A stretch of DNA of 64,000 nt from Staphylococcus durrellii (GCF_015594545.1 NZ_JADIIO010000001.1:2478725-2542724), one strand, 5' to 3'. Positions 16,638-26,981 are shown, counted from the first letter of the stretch. Notes: generated from the sequence alone by a model not told the origin. Program-made: numbers and translations.

Positions 16638-16671
16638 AATCACTATCCTTTCTATATTCGACACCTTTATT

Positions 16672-16842
16672 ATGCCACTTTATAACGTAAGTTGGAATAG
16701 TTCAATGAACGCTAAAGGCATTAAAGAAAATTCGGTCTTTCTGGTACGTCCAGATTGTTATGTGTCTGTAGCTACTGATGTTCAAAATCTTGAACCAATA
16801 AAAAATATGATTCATAAGTATAGTATTCGTCACTTAAACTAA
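16672..16842 (+). pseudogene. 3' fragment of an FAD-dependent monooxygenase (copy 1)
   Basis: The 56-codon frame ends with FLVRPDCYVSVATDVQNLEP and a short basic tail. The VRPDxYVxxA block is the C-terminal signature of phenol-hydroxylase-type flavoprotein monooxygenases. Everything upstream is missing. The same fragment occurs inverted at 29442-29570, joined there to a TetR fragment, so the two copies derive from one ancestral deletion-bearing segment. Confidence 0.65.
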
Positions 16843-16940
16843 ATAGCCTAAAATAGAGAAAAGAGAATTGCAATTTGATTATTGCAATTCTCTTTCTTAT
16901 TTATTAAGTAAAAATATTCTCATATATCAAGTAAAGTAAC
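16714..16940 (+). repeat. Long inverted repeat, left copy, ending in a Tn552-type terminus
   Basis: This segment is nearly identical, in inverted orientation, to 29343-29570. It contains the monooxygenase 3' fragment, a hairpin (about 16858-16906, GAGAATTGCAAT) and a transposon end whose outer border (AAGTAAAGTAAC) meets the resolvase at 16941. The pair encloses about 12.6 kb and could mediate its inversion. Confidence 0.8.
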
Positions 16941-17540
16941 AGTTATGCGAGAGTATCTTCGATAGATCAAAATTTAGAAAGACAATTGGATAATTTAAAG
17001 ACGTTTGGTGTGGAGAAAATCTTTACAGAGAAACAGTCGGGAAAGTCAGTGGAAAATAGACCTGTATTTCAAGAAGCACTCAATTTTGTCAGAATGGGAG
17101 ATCGATTCGTTGTGGAATCTATTGATCGTTTAGGACGTAACTATGATGAAATTATTGAAACTGTGAATTATTTAAAAGAAAAAGACGTTCAGTTAATGAT
17201 TACCAGCTTACCTATGATGAATGAAGTGATCGGCAATCCATTACTGGATAAGTTTATGAAAGATTTAATCATTCAAATATTAGCAATGGTTTCAGAACAA
17301 GAGAGAAATGAAAGTAAACGTAGACAAGCGCAAGGGATTCAAGTCGCAAAAGACAAAGGTGTATATAAAGGACGTCCTTTACTCTATTCACCGAATGCGA
17401 AAGATCCTCAAAAACGTGTTATCTATCATCGAGTTGTCGAAATGTTAGAAGAAGGACAAGCAATTAGTCAGATTGCGAAAGAAGTTAATATTACAAGACA
17501 AACAGTTTATAGAATTAAACATGATAAGGGATTATCTTGA
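16941..17540 (+). pseudogene. Serine recombinase lacking its first residues
   Basis: The frame opens at 16941 with [15 protein letters not shown], lacking only about the first four residues of the intact paralogue at 31492 ([10 protein letters not shown]). The upstream sequence is replaced by a Tn552-type end, so start codon, ribosome-binding site and res site are gone. Catalytic serine, [18 protein letters not shown] and the C-terminal helix-turn-helix ([18 protein letters not shown]) are otherwise intact over 199 codons. An internal ATG at 16986 would omit the catalytic serine. It is probably inactive. Confidence 0.75.
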
Positions 17541-17908
17541 TAAATTGATTGTCAATGCAACTGAGCGTTTCTCACAGCATTCTAAAACGCATATTAACCT
17601 TCGTTTCATAAATTGCTACATCAAAACCAGAGAAAGTAATTTGAAAAGCGGTTTGTCTTCCTTATGTTGCCCCATCAACTATTATGAATTTTTTGAAACT
17701 CATCGTTAATTCTCCTTAATATAATCCTGAAAACCACAATATACTCTTATGTTAATAAATTACAATAAAAACCTAAAAAAGCAAAAAATCATAAAAGTAA
17801 AATAGTAAATTTTATCATTTTTTGTATTTTAATCCTCAGAGGCGTATATTAAAAGTATAAAGAATTGGAATATTGAGAAATTATACTTATTAAAAGGGTG
17901 ATGTTCTT
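17541..17908. other. Intergenic region before oleate hydratase
   Basis: AT-rich spacer of 368 bases. I see no credible gene. The last 70 bases should contain the oleate hydratase promoter, and AAAGGGTGATG precedes its ATG, but I could not fix a convincing -35/-10 pair. Confidence 0.5.
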
Positions 17909-19684
17909 ATGTATTATACTAATAGTAATTATGAAGCTTTTGCGCGTCCGAAAAAACCAGAAAACGTTGATAAAAAATCAGCATATTTGATTGGATCAGG
18001 TTTAGCTTCACTAGCAGCAGCATGTTTTTTAATTCGTGATGGTCAAATGAAAGGTGAAAATATCCATATTTTAGAAGAATTAAACATCTCAGGGGGAAGT
18101 TTAGACGGTATTAATATGGAGCATCATGGATTTGTTGTACGTGGTGGTAGAGAAATGGAAAATCATTTTGAATGCTTATGGGATTTATTTAGAAGTATTC
18201 CATCATTAGAACAACCTGAAGCATCTGTGTTAGATGAATTTTATTGGTTGAATAAGGAAGATCCTAACTATTCAAAATGTAGAGCCATTTATAGTGGGGG
18301 AAAACGTATTGAGACCGATGGCGATTTCACATTATCTAAAAAAGCAATTAAAGAAATTTTAAGTTTATGCATGAAAAAAGAAGAAGATTTAGAAGATGTT
18401 AAAATTTCCGAAGTTTTTACTGAAGATTTTTTAAACTCTAATTTTTGGTTATATTGGAAGACGATGTTTGCTTTTGAACCTTGGCATTCAGCAATGGAAA
18501 TGCGACGATATCTTATGCGTTTTGTTCACCATATTGGTGGTTTGGCAAATTTTAGTGCTTTAAAATTCACTAAATATAACCAATATGAATCTTTAGTATT
18601 GCCAATGATAGAATATCTTAAGTCATATGGTGTGCATTTTGAATACGGTGTTCAAGTTGACAATATATTGGTCGATTCAACATCATCTAAGAAAATTGCA
18701 CGAGAACTTCTTATAAACAAAAATGGTAAAACAGAGTCTATACCCTTAACTTTAGATGACCTTGTTTTTGTAACAAATGGTAGTATTACTGAAAGCTCAA
18801 CTTATGGGAATAAAGACCAGCCTGCTCCACCAACGAAAGCATTGGGAGGTAGTTGGACATTATGGAAGAATCTAGCTAATCAGAGTCCAGAATTTGGGAG
18901 ACCTGAAAAATTCTGTGATTATATTCCAAATAAAAGTTGGCTAGTATCTGCAACAACAACAACTAATAATAAAAAAGTTATTTCTTATATTGAAAAGTTA
19001 AGTAAACGTGATGTGTTATCTGGTCGTACCGTTACAGGGGGGATTGTAACAGTAGCTGACTCTAGTTGGCAACTTAGTTTTACAGTCAACCGCCAACAAC
19101 AATTTAAAGAGCAGCCTAAAGATCAAGCCAGTATATGGATATATGCATTGTACTCTGACGTCAAAGGTGATTTTATTAAAAAACCAATCACTGAATGTAC
19201 AGGTAGTGAAATATGCCAAGAGTGGTTATATCATATGGGAGTGCCACAAGATGAGTTAGTTGAATTGGCACAAACAGAATGTAATACAATTCCTGTTTAT
19301 ATGCCTTACGTGACAGCTTACTTTATGCCAAGAGCATACAAAGATCGTCCATTGGTTGTTCCTAATGGCTCTAAAAACTTAGCATTTATAGGTAATTTTG
19401 CTGAAACAGAACGTGATACAGTATTCACAACTGAATATTCTGTACGTACGGCTATGGAAGCTGTATATCAATTATTAGAAGTAGACAGAGGTGTACCTGA
19501 AGTGTATGCTTCTGAATTTGATGTACGTGTACTTATGGAAGCTTATTATCAATTAAACGATCGTAAATCATTACCTGAATTAGTTAATAAGAACTTTCTT
19601 AAACGTTCAGTTCTAAAAAAAGCGATGGAAAAAATACATGGCACATTCATTGAAGAATTATTACGCAAACATAAGTTATTATAA
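17909..19684 (+). CDS. ohyA: Oleate hydratase
   Basis: The 591-residue FAD-dependent hydratase adds water to the cis-9 double bond of oleic and related acids, forming 10-hydroxystearate and detoxifying antimicrobial host fatty acids. The family formerly called 67-kDa myosin-cross-reactive antigen is recognised by the N-terminal [19 protein letters not shown], the FAD motif [17 protein letters not shown], the catalytic region [21 protein letters not shown] (in part) and [21 protein letters not shown]. Its length is standard. It stands alone, flanked by a resolvase remnant and by an IS431 end fragment just after its stop. Confidence 0.95.
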   Translation: MYYTNSNYEAFARPKKPENVDKKSAYLIGSGLASLAAACFLIRDGQMKGENIHILEELNISGGSLDGINMEHHGFVVRGGREMENHFECLWDLFRSIPSLEQPEASVLDEFYWLNKEDPNYSKCRAIYSGGKRIETDGDFTLSKKAIKEILSLCMKKEEDLEDVKISEVFTEDFLNSNFWLYWKTMFAFEPWHSAMEMRRYLMRFVHHIGGLANFSALKFTKYNQYESLVLPMIEYLKSYGVHFEYGVQVDNILVDSTSSKKIARELLINKNGKTESIPLTLDDLVFVTNGSITESSTYGNKDQPAPPTKALGGSWTLWKNLANQSPEFGRPEKFCDYIPNKSWLVSATTTTNNKKVISYIEKLSKRDVLSGRTVTGGIVTVADSSWQLSFTVNRQQQFKEQPKDQASIWIYALYSDVKGDFIKKPITECTGSEICQEWLYHMGVPQDELVELAQTECNTIPVYMPYVTAYFMPRAYKDRPLVVPNGSKNLAFIGNFAETERDTVFTTEYSVRTAMEAVYQLLEVDRGVPEVYASEFDVRVLMEAYYQLNDRKSLPELVNKNFLKRSVLKKAMEKIHGTFIEELLRKHKLL

Positions 19685-19688
19685 AAGT

Positions 19689-19704
19689 GGTTCTGTTGCA
19701 AAGT
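19689..19704. repeat. Solitary IS431/IS257-type terminal repeat
   Basis: GGTTCTGTTGCAAAGT is the terminal inverted repeat of IS431, identical to the left end of the element at 29739. No insertion sequence follows, so this is a scar left by deletion or replicative transposition between oleate hydratase and butanediol dehydrogenase. Confidence 0.8.
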
Positions 19705-19755
19705 AACTTTTAAAAGGCATACTATTAAATTAACTAAAACAAGGAGGTTTTATCA

Positions 19756-20793
19756 ATGAAAGCAGCAGTTTGGTATGGTCAAAAGGATGTACGAGTTGAA
19801 GATCGAAAATCTAAAGAGTTACAAGATAATGAGGTTAAAGTTAAAGTGTCTTGGGCTGGCATTTGTGGGACAGATTTACATGAATACTTAGAAGGCCCTA
19901 TATTTATTTCAACAGACAAACCTGACCCGTTCCTTGGCCAAAAAGCGCCCGTTACATTAGGCCACGAATTTGCAGGTGTAGTAGATGATATTGGTTCTAA
20001 GGTTACAAAATTTAATAAAGGCGATCGTGTTGTCATTAATCCTACAGTTTCAAATCGTGAAAAAGAAGAAAATATTGATCTTTATGATGGTTATTCATTT
20101 ATAGGCTTAGGTTCTGATGGTGGATTTGCAGAATTTACAAATGTCCCAGAAGAGAACGTTTATAAGCTACCAGATAAGGTTTCTGATAAAGAAGGCGCTC
20201 TTGTAGAGCCAACCGCTGTTGCAGTTCAAGCAATTAAAGAAGGCGAAGTTCTATTTGGCGATACTGTTGCTATTTTTGGTGCAGGGCCAATCGGTTTATT
20301 AACAGTAATAGCAGCCAAAGCTGCAGGTGCAAGTAAGATATTTGTTTTTGATTTATCAGAAGAAAGATTGAATAAAGCTAAAGCAATAGGTGCTACTCAT
20401 ACTATCAATTCTGGTGAATCAAACCCAAGTGATGTTATTAATAAACATACAGATAATGGTGTGGATGTAGCATTTGAAGTAGCTGGTGTAGCATCAACAC
20501 TTAACTCTGCTATAGACATTACTAGAGCAAGAGGTAATGTTGTTATAGTGTCTATATTTGGTCATCCTATTGAATGGAACCCAATGCAATTAACGAATAC
20601 AGGTGTAAAACTTACTTCCACGATTGCTTATACACCTACTACATTTCAACAAACAATAGATTTAATTAATGAAGGTAATTTAAAAGTTAAAGATGTTATT
20701 ACTGATGAGATAGAGCTAGATGATATTGTGGAGTCAGGATTTGAAAAACTCGTAAACGATAAATCACAAGCAAAAATTCTCGTTAAGTTATAA
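19756..20793 (+). CDS. 2,3-butanediol dehydrogenase, zinc-dependent
   Basis: This 345-residue medium-chain dehydrogenase has the catalytic zinc ligands in GICGTDLHEY and GHEFAGVV and the coenzyme motif GAGPIG. The insertion EGPIFISTDKPDP matches (R,R)-2,3-butanediol dehydrogenases, which interconvert acetoin and 2,3-butanediol with NAD(H). The usual structural-zinc cysteine cluster is absent (region INPTVSNREKEENIDLYDG), as in some members. AAGGAGG precedes the ATG and a terminator follows. It appears monocistronic. Confidence 0.85.
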   Translation: MKAAVWYGQKDVRVEDRKSKELQDNEVKVKVSWAGICGTDLHEYLEGPIFISTDKPDPFLGQKAPVTLGHEFAGVVDDIGSKVTKFNKGDRVVINPTVSNREKEENIDLYDGYSFIGLGSDGGFAEFTNVPEENVYKLPDKVSDKEGALVEPTAVAVQAIKEGEVLFGDTVAIFGAGPIGLLTVIAAKAAGASKIFVFDLSEERLNKAKAIGATHTINSGESNPSDVINKHTDNGVDVAFEVAGVASTLNSAIDITRARGNVVIVSIFGHPIEWNPMQLTNTGVKLTSTIAYTPTTFQQTIDLINEGNLKVKDVITDEIELDDIVESGFEKLVNDKSQAKILVKL

Positions 20794-20801
20794 AAATTAA
20801 T

Positions 20802-20834
20802 AAAAGAGCCTCTCTAATTTAGGGAAGCTCTTTT
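20802..20834 (+). terminator. Terminator of butanediol dehydrogenase
   Basis: AAAAGAGCCTCTCTAA pairs imperfectly with TTAGGGAAGCTCTTTTA, followed by T residues. Confidence 0.8.
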
Positions 20835-20927
20835 ATTAGCTAAAATATAGTTTGATTTAGTCAAGAAATTTGTGAGTTTTTATAATTCTTTTTATAATTC
20901 GTTAATCTAGGATTGTTAATAAAGTTA

Positions 20928-21302
20928 TTATTTAATAATTGTATTGTTAAATACAAAACTAGGTTCGGCACCTAAAATGATAAGAAATATTTGTGAGTAT
21001 TTCACATTTTGGAATTTTAACATCATATCTTTAAAAATTACAAAATTACTATCTTTTTTAACTTTTTTAACTTCTTGTTCATATAATTTTAAAACAGATT
21101 CTCTTATGAAAGTTGGTCTCTCATTTTGAATAGTTTCAGGGTTATCTGAAAACATAAGTAATCCTAAATATTTATAGTGGATACTTAATTGTCGTGTCAA
21201 ACTAGCTATATATTCTAACTTTTCATACATACTAGGAAACTCGTTTCTTAGTTTTTTCAAATCTAACTTAACTTGGTTTAATTCTTCCATTTCAGTAAAC
21301 AT
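20928..21302 (-). CDS. Uncharacterised helical protein
   Basis: The protein of about 124 residues from MFTEMEELNQVKLDLKKLR is mostly helical and rich in charged residues, ending in a hydrophobic QIFLIILGAEPSFVF. No family is recognised. It lies just downstream of the acyl-CoA thioesterase gene with seven bases between them, so both are probably one transcript. The start is uncertain: the frame extends upstream to 21350 and overlaps the thioesterase gene, and the ribosome-binding site is weak. Confidence 0.55.
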   Translation of the reverse strand: MFTEMEELNQVKLDLKKLRNEFPSMYEKLEYIASLTRQLSIHYKYLGLLMFSDNPETIQNERPTFIRESVLKLYEQEVKKVKKDSNFVIFKDMMLKFQNVKYSQIFLIILGAEPSFVFNNTIIK

Positions 21303-21309
21303 TTTATCA

Positions 21310-21834
21310 CTACTCCAATTCCCATGGCTTATTGATATCAAGAGACTCAATTATATTTTTACTTCGCGATCTTTTAATTTTTCTCATTTTAGCTCTTTCT
21401 TCGCCGTCCATAAATAATAATTTTTCTTCTTTGGACTGAGGAGAGATTTTGGGTATTTTAATTGGTTTTTTCTTTTCATCTAAAGCTACAAAAGTAAGAA
21501 AAGCTAAAGCAGCAATTTTTCTTTCTGCAGTAATCATATCTTCTGAAATGACTTTACAAAATATTTCCATAGATTTTTCTCCTGTATAAACTACATAAGA
21601 TTCTATACAAACTGAATCAGATTGAGTGATTGGATATAAAAATTCTACTGAATCTGTAGAAGCTGTAACACATTCTTTAACTCTTGCATGTCTTCTAGCT
21701 GAAAGCGTTGCGTTATTATCAATTTTTTTCATCAACACCCCCCCAAATAGGGTATTATAATTGTTTAAATCATTAATTAATACTTGATCCGTACTGACAA
21801 TTTTACTGTCACTAGGAAATTTATAATTTTCCAT
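21310..21834 (-). CDS. Acyl-CoA thioesterase (hotdog fold, YkhA-like)
   Basis: The 174-residue protein has a single hotdog domain of the cytosolic acyl-CoA hydrolase type: the N-terminal VLINDLNNYNTLFGGVLMKKID contains the catalytic Asn/Asp region, and AALAFLTFVALDEKKKP is the conserved second half. It hydrolyses acyl-CoA to free acid and CoA. GGGAG lies upstream of the ATG. The C-terminal 40 residues are basic (KMRKIKRSRSK). Its divergent or nearby LysR regulator may control it. Confidence 0.8.
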   Translation of the reverse strand: MENYKFPSDSKIVSTDQVLINDLNNYNTLFGGVLMKKIDNNATLSARRHARVKECVTASTDSVEFLYPITQSDSVCIESYVVYTGEKSMEIFCKVISEDMITAERKIAALAFLTFVALDEKKKPIKIPKISPQSKEEKLLFMDGEERAKMRKIKRSRSKNIIESLDINKPWELE

Positions 21835-21943
21835 AAAAAACTCCCGTTTCTATAATGTTTATGTTCTAATTATAGAGCGAGAGTATATAAATATAAAATA
21901 TCATTTTTTTATACAGCTATAAATTTCTCAAATACCTTTATAT

Positions 21944-22831
21944 TTAATAGTTAATTAAGAAGTTTTCTTGGAGAAATTTAATCCAATTTTTTGTTAAAGA
22001 ATCAACTATAATATCTTTTCTCCAAATAATGGCAAGTTCCCATTTCATGGAAGGTTCATTAATATCGATGGCTTTTAAATTATTATCTAATAATTCTAGT
22101 ATTCCTTCGGGTAATATACATATTCCCAGATTATTTAATAACATTTCTTCTATGAAACTCCATTGGGTGGTTTCAAAAATCATATTAGGATTAAAGCCAT
22201 AATCTCTACACGTATTTTTGATTTTATCGTTTAAATAGAAATCAGAATTAAATAAAATAAATTCTTGTTCTTTTAAATCTTCTATATTAACCGTTTTTCT
22301 TTTAGATAATTTATGATTTTTATGAACAACCAATTTTAATTTTTCTTCTAAAAAAGAGAAAGTATTAAAGTTTTTATTATTTGTAGGCAGTACGGTAATC
22401 CCCATGTCTAAATCACCATAATATATATCGTTTTCAATTTTTTTACTACCATTTTCAAAAAGTTGAAAAGTTATATTAGGATACATTTCATGAAATTGTG
22501 AAATTAAGTTAATTAATATTCTTATATTAATAATAGTAGGTATTCCAATTTTTAAACGTCCTGTTTTTAATTCTAATAAATTACTTAATTCATTAGGGAT
22601 ATTATCATACATTTTAAGCATTTCTTTACATTGAAAAAAGAAAGCTTCCCCTGCGTCAGTTAAATATATTTGATTTTTATATCTATTAAATAAGATTACT
22701 TCTAATTCTTCTTCTAATAATTTAATTGTATTACTAATTGTGGGCTGTGTAATAAAAAGACTATCTGCTGCTTTGGTCATACTTTTTTGTTTTACAACTT
22801 CTACAAAATACTGCATATGTTTAAGTTCCAA
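21944..22831 (-). CDS. LysR family transcriptional regulator
   Basis: This 295-residue LysR-type regulator has an N-terminal winged helix (MELKHMQYFVEVVKQKSMTKAADSLFITQPTISN, in part) and a periplasmic-binding-like effector domain. AGGAGG precedes the ATG. It is transcribed in the same direction as the thioesterase gene, 109 bases upstream of it. Its effector is not deducible. It might instead control genes lost from the degraded stretch at 22.9-24.3 kb. Confidence 0.9.
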   Translation of the reverse strand: MELKHMQYFVEVVKQKSMTKAADSLFITQPTISNTIKLLEEELEVILFNRYKNQIYLTDAGEAFFFQCKEMLKMYDNIPNELSNLLELKTGRLKIGIPTIINIRILINLISQFHEMYPNITFQLFENGSKKIENDIYYGDLDMGITVLPTNNKNFNTFSFLEEKLKLVVHKNHKLSKRKTVNIEDLKEQEFILFNSDFYLNDKIKNTCRDYGFNPNMIFETTQWSFIEEMLLNNLGICILPEGILELLDNNLKAIDINEPSMKWELAIIWRKDIIVDSLTKNWIKFLQENFLINY

Positions 22832-22917
22832 TAAATTTCCTCCTTTTTTATTATTCTCTATATCGGTGAACGACTAACATCTGTCTGTACAGCAAATCTC
22901 TTCGCCTGTAAGTTTTG

Positions 22918-23366
22918 TTAATCATGTATAAATTTGCTTTCTCTTTGCTTGTAATCAGGTAATGAAGCCCTTCCACCTTTGTGGCTTCTTGCTCGTGAAG
23001 CTTCTAATTCTTTTTTGGGACTGTCACTTAGCAAATTAGCTTTGAGTTCAACGAATGTATTCATCGTGGTAAAGAACATTTTGCTCATCGCATCTTTCGT
23101 GAATACATTCATACCTATAATATGTAAGTCAATGCTGTTTTTAGCGAACCATTGAGATAACTCAATTAATTGTTTTGTTGTACGTTTAAGACGATCTAAC
23201 TTATAGAGAATTAGAACATCTCCTTCTCATAAATAATCCCAAAACTTATCAAGTTCGATTCTTATCGATTTTATGATTACTTGCTTTCTCGCTAAAGATA
23301 CGTTCACAGCCATATTTCTCAAGTGTATCAATCTTTTTTGAACTTTTTCGAGAAACTATTAATGAA
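22918..23366 (-). pseudogene. Degraded serine recombinase
   Basis: On the minus strand the sequence reads LEKYGCERIFSEKAS, then, after stops and frameshifts, GDVLILYKLDRLKRTTKQLIEL and GMNVFTKDAMSKMFFTTMNTFVE. That is the core of a small serine recombinase distinct from the other three in the window (closer to Sin/Tn917-type). The start and the catalytic-serine region are lost. Only a 64-codon piece at 22918-23112 is open. It is a plasmid or transposon relic. Confidence 0.75.
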
Positions 23367-23602
23367 ATCTAATTCTCGATGCAAATAAACACGTCTGTAA
23401 GCGTCTAAAAAACCAAGTTTTTTAAAAATTTCCTTATTTAATTATTAATAGTTTCAAACGTTAATTCATATAAATCTTTATCGTCTAAATTAATGAACTT
23501 CCTCAATATTAACTCGATACCTGTTATTTATTTTGTTTCTTAGAGATTTAATTATAATAGATTATATTAATATGCATATTAGTTGTATAACTATTATTTT
23601 TA
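23367..23602. other. AT-rich decayed stretch
   Basis: No intact gene. On the minus strand an interrupted frame reads KEIFKKLGFLDAYRRVYLHRELDF, suggesting another dead coding region, but I cannot assign it to a family. Confidence 0.3.
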
Positions 23603-23945
23603 TTATTTCTTTAAATTCTTCAAACGCTTTTTATTCATTGGCATTAAATAATCTTTATCATTTTCATTTAAATAAACTTTTATATCTATATTTTTAGCAG
23701 TTACACCGCCTAAATTTTGTTGTTAAAAAAAGTAGTTACATAGTCAGAATCAGTTTCAGCTAGACTTCTTAATTTTAAACCTTTTCCTTCTTGTTCGATA
23801 ATAATTTGATCGAAGGCTAAGAACGGGATAAAAGAAATTTTAATTTATCTGATTTGTATTATTACTGAAATGATATATAAAATTGCCATAATAAATGTTC
23901 CAATTCAACCAATTGTTTGTAAATATTTATTATCAAATTTTCCAT
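23603..23945 (-). pseudogene. Decayed paralogue of the membrane-anchored protein at 26457
   Basis: In the minus-strand frames the sequence reads IGTFIMAILYIISV, IKISFIPFLAFDQIII, then after one frameshift NLGGVTAKNIDIKVYLNEND and YLMPMNKKRLKNL. These align along the whole length with GTFIMALFYFVSV, MKISFIPALGFNQILL, NLGGGSAKKITIEVLLGED and YMLPINKRVF of the intact gene at 26457-26981. Two internal stops and a frameshift make it non-functional. The two copies are inverted relative to each other. Confidence 0.75.
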
Positions 23946-24365
23946 TTGAAATAAGTAATAATTTAATTTTACTCTACCTCCACAATACAATCTATATTCA
24001 TTAATACACTTAATAGTATTTGATAATCTAGAATAAGTTGTATAGACTGTTTCATAGTAAATTACTAATTAAGAAAAGGGGGTTAAATAAAGAGATTATG
24101 AGTATAGCATTCACCATCATACATTAGTTCCTTTATTTTATAATAGGGTAGAGTCGCAAAGTTACTTACTGTTGATTATATATAATACATTCTTTTTTAA
24201 AGTTTTTAAAAGATCTTTTTTAGAAAGTTTATGTACTGTTAAATCAGTTATTTCAGATTCAAAAGTAGTTGATAAAACAATTATAAAGCATCCTATGTTT
24301 AAATTTTCTCTTTCTAGTGTATATAGCATCTAGATGTAAAATATAATTGAAAGGCATGTTGTATT
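23946..24365. other. Intergenic region before the DJ-1 gene
   Basis: About 420 bases of AT-rich sequence with no credible gene. A motif GTCGCAAAGTTAC near 24150 faintly resembles an IS431 end but is too short to call. Confidence 0.35.
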
Positions 24366-24884
24366 ATGAATAAAAAAGTAGCAATCATTTTAGCAGATGA
24401 ATTTGAAGATATAGAATTAACTAGTCCTAAAGAAGCATTAGAAAATGCTGGATTTGAGACTGAAATTATTGGAGATACGGCAAAACATGAACTTGTTGGC
24501 AAACATGGGGAAAAAGTAACTGTAGATGTTAGCATTTCAGATGCGAAACCAGAAAATTATGATGCCTTATTAATTCCTGGTGGATTCTCACCTGACCATT
24601 TACGTGGTGATGAAGAAGGTCGTTATGGTACATTTACTAAGTATTTTACTCAAAATGACGTACCAACATTTGCAATTTGCCACGGACCCCTTTTACTAGT
24701 TGATACTGATGATTTAAATGGACGTACAATAACTGGTGTTATCAATGTACGCAAAGATTTATCTAATGCAGGTGCACATGTTGTAGATGAATCAGTTGTA
24801 ATAGATAACAATATTGTAACAAGTCGTACACCAGATGACTTAGAAGATTTTAATAGAGAAATTATTAAACAATTAGAAGCATAA
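24366..24884 (+). CDS. DJ-1/PfpI family protein
   Basis: The 172-residue protein has the class I glutamine amidotransferase-like fold of DJ-1/PfpI, with the nucleophile cysteine in [10 protein letters not shown] and the acidic partner in [13 protein letters not shown]. Homologues are general stress proteins with glyoxalase-type or protease-like activity; deglycase claims are disputed. It is a single gene with GAAAGG upstream. It is convergent with the zinc alcohol dehydrogenase gene. Confidence 0.88.
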   Translation: MNKKVAIILADEFEDIELTSPKEALENAGFETEIIGDTAKHELVGKHGEKVTVDVSISDAKPENYDALLIPGGFSPDHLRGDEEGRYGTFTKYFTQNDVPTFAICHGPLLLVDTDDLNGRTITGVINVRKDLSNAGAHVVDESVVIDNNIVTSRTPDDLEDFNREIIKQLEA

Positions 24885-25014
24885 TTTTGAAATACTAATC
24901 AATGTTCATTATCTTAGAGATTATGTTTTTATAAAAAGAAACAGCATTAGATAATTGATTAAAGTCAGAAATTTTATAACTTAATGCTTATGAAAATTAT
25001 CACATGAAATTAAT

Positions 25015-25058
25015 AAAGGAGTCTATATACTGGTTATAATCTGTATATAGACTCCTTT
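25015..25058. terminator. Bidirectional terminator between DJ-1 and alcohol dehydrogenase genes
   Basis: Perfect 16-base arms (AAAGGAGTCTATATAC and complement) with a 12-base loop lie between the two convergent genes. Confidence 0.85.
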
Positions 25059-25070
25059 ATATATTTATTA

Positions 25071-26219
25071 TTACGGTTTTAGAATTACTTTAATATTATT
25101 ATCTTTTTTCTGATCGAAAATATCATACGCTTGGCTGGCATCTTCTAAAGGCAAGGTATGCGTTATAATTTCTGTTGGATCAAAAACTTCATTTTTAATC
25201 ATTTCATATAATTTTGGCATTTGATGAATAACTGGGGCTTGGCCACTTTTTACTTGGACATCTCTATTAAAAATTAAATCTATTGGAAAATTATCTGCAG
25301 GGGTACCGTAAATACCAGTTAATTGAATCGTCCCGAATTTTCGTACTGATTCAGCTGCTGTAATAATTGGACTAATATTACCGCGTTGTGCTGAATTTGA
25401 ACTAATCTCTAAATCATCTTGAGCAATTTGTCCATCCATTCCAACACAATCTATAACGACATCTGCACCACCGCGTGTGCTTTCATGAAGTAATTTTCCT
25501 ATATTATCTTCTTTAGAAAAATTATACACTTCAGCTCCGTTGAATTTTTTAGCATGATTTAATCTATGTTCTATATTGTCAATGGCGATCACACGTTCAG
25601 CGCCTTTTAATTTAGCAAATTTTTGTGCCATTAAACCGATTGGCCCACAACCGAGAACAATAACGGTATCTCCAGATTTTACGCCTGCATGTTCAACACT
25701 CCAATAAGCTGTTGGGACAACATCAGATAAAAATAATACTTGTTCGTCTTTCAAATCACTATCTGGAACTTTGAAAGAGGAGAAATCGGCAAATGGAACT
25801 CTTAAATACTCTGCTTGACCTCCCCAGTGGTTTCCGTGCATGCCACCAAAACCGAAAAGCCCACCATTATCCATTTTCCAACTTGCCGGTGATGGATTAG
25901 AATTATCACACTGAGATTCCATATCATTATTACAATAGAAACAATCGCCACAACCTATGTTAAAAGGTATAACTACTCTATCTCCCTTTTTCAAGGTTTT
26001 AACGTCTTTTCCTACTTCTTCTACAATTCCCATTGGCTCATGTCCAATAACAAAACCAGGATCCATAAATAAATCACCTTGATGGTAAAGATGTAGATCA
26101 GAACCACATATACCTGAAGCTGTTATTTTTATAATTGCATCCGTTGATTCTTCTATTATTGGATCATGTACTTCACGCACTTCCATGTTTTTATGACCTT
26201 GATAAGTAACTGCTTTCAT
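25071..26219 (-). CDS. Zinc-dependent alcohol/formaldehyde dehydrogenase
   Basis: The 382-residue medium-chain dehydrogenase has catalytic zinc ligands in GICGSDLHLY and GHEPMGIVEEVG, a structural-zinc cluster (GCGDCFYCNNDMESQC) and the coenzyme motif GCGPIGLMAQ. The long insert around SPASWKMDNGGLFGFGG matches the glutathione-independent formaldehyde dehydrogenase-like subgroup common in Firmicutes. It probably oxidises an aldehyde or alcohol with NAD. AGGAGG precedes the ATG. It is next to a DJ-1 gene, hinting at aldehyde stress. Confidence 0.85.
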   Translation of the reverse strand: MKAVTYQGHKNMEVREVHDPIIEESTDAIIKITASGICGSDLHLYHQGDLFMDPGFVIGHEPMGIVEEVGKDVKTLKKGDRVVIPFNIGCGDCFYCNNDMESQCDNSNPSPASWKMDNGGLFGFGGMHGNHWGGQAEYLRVPFADFSSFKVPDSDLKDEQVLFLSDVVPTAYWSVEHAGVKSGDTVIVLGCGPIGLMAQKFAKLKGAERVIAIDNIEHRLNHAKKFNGAEVYNFSKEDNIGKLLHESTRGGADVVIDCVGMDGQIAQDDLEISSNSAQRGNISPIITAAESVRKFGTIQLTGIYGTPADNFPIDLIFNRDVQVKSGQAPVIHQMPKLYEMIKNEVFDPTEIITHTLPLEDASQAYDIFDQKKDNNIKVILKP

Positions 26220-26456
26220 TTATACCACCCTCCTTAAAAAACTGTACCCGTGATATTATAATGCAAACTCAGAAGAATAAATTGATTTATTAATCTTTTT
26301 AGAAAATTGTTAGTTTATATGTTGCAAAATACCCAGAATCGTATTTATATAGCTAAAAAATTGATATCTAATGCTCATTTTTATATAGTTAATATGAAAT
26401 TTATATTATAGTTATCAAAGACAGTGTACTACTTTGTCAAAAAAGAGGAGCTAAAT

Positions 26457-26981
26457 ATGATTAATATTATATCAGCGATCGGATCGCTCGGAACATTTAT
26501 TATGGCCTTATTTTATTTTGTATCAGTATCAGTTCAACTTTACCAAATGAAAATAAGTTTTATTCCTGCATTAGGATTTAATCAGATTTTATTAATTAGA
26601 GATAAAGACCAAAGGTTAAATTTAAAAAATACCACTTCTAATGCGGAAGAACATGAAGATTATTTGAATTTATATAATTTAGGAGGTGGATCAGCAAAAA
26701 AAATCACCATTGAAGTTTTATTAGGTGAAGATAAAGTTATTCAAAAAAAATATGTTAATATGTTACCTAGTAAAGAAGGTTATATGCTACCTATAAATAA
26801 AAGAGTATTTGATGAATTAGACGATACTATAAAAAATAATGGTTACGAATCCAATATGAATATTAAGTTATCCTATTATCATAATGTGAGTAGAAAAAAA
26901 CAAGAAATATTTTTAAAAGGACATATAGACGAATTCAATACCTACGAAGATGAGTCCATTTATGAACTACAGTTTATTTAA
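26457..26981 (+). CDS. Membrane-anchored protein of unknown function
   Basis: The 174-residue protein has one N-terminal membrane segment (IISAIGSLGTFIMALFYFVSVSVQL) and a soluble domain of mixed beta character (DYLNLYNLGGGSAKKITIEVLL). GAGGAG lies at good spacing before this ATG; the open frame extends 11 codons upstream without support. No family is recognised. A decayed paralogue lies inverted at 23603-23945 on the other side of the DJ-1 and dehydrogenase genes. It sits 110 bases from a Tn552-type end, so it may be mobile-element cargo. Confidence 0.6.
   Translation: MINIISAIGSLGTFIMALFYFVSVSVQLYQMKISFIPALGFNQILLIRDKDQRLNLKNTTSNAEEHEDYLNLYNLGGGSAKKITIEVLLGEDKVIQKKYVNMLPSKEGYMLPINKRVFDELDDTIKNNGYESNMNIKLSYYHNVSRKKQEIFLKGHIDEFNTYEDESIYELQFI

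Noticed and set aside
17473..17709. 78-codon frame overlapping the resolvase 3' end
   Set aside because: No ribosome-binding site, low-complexity composition and out-of-frame overlap with a real gene.
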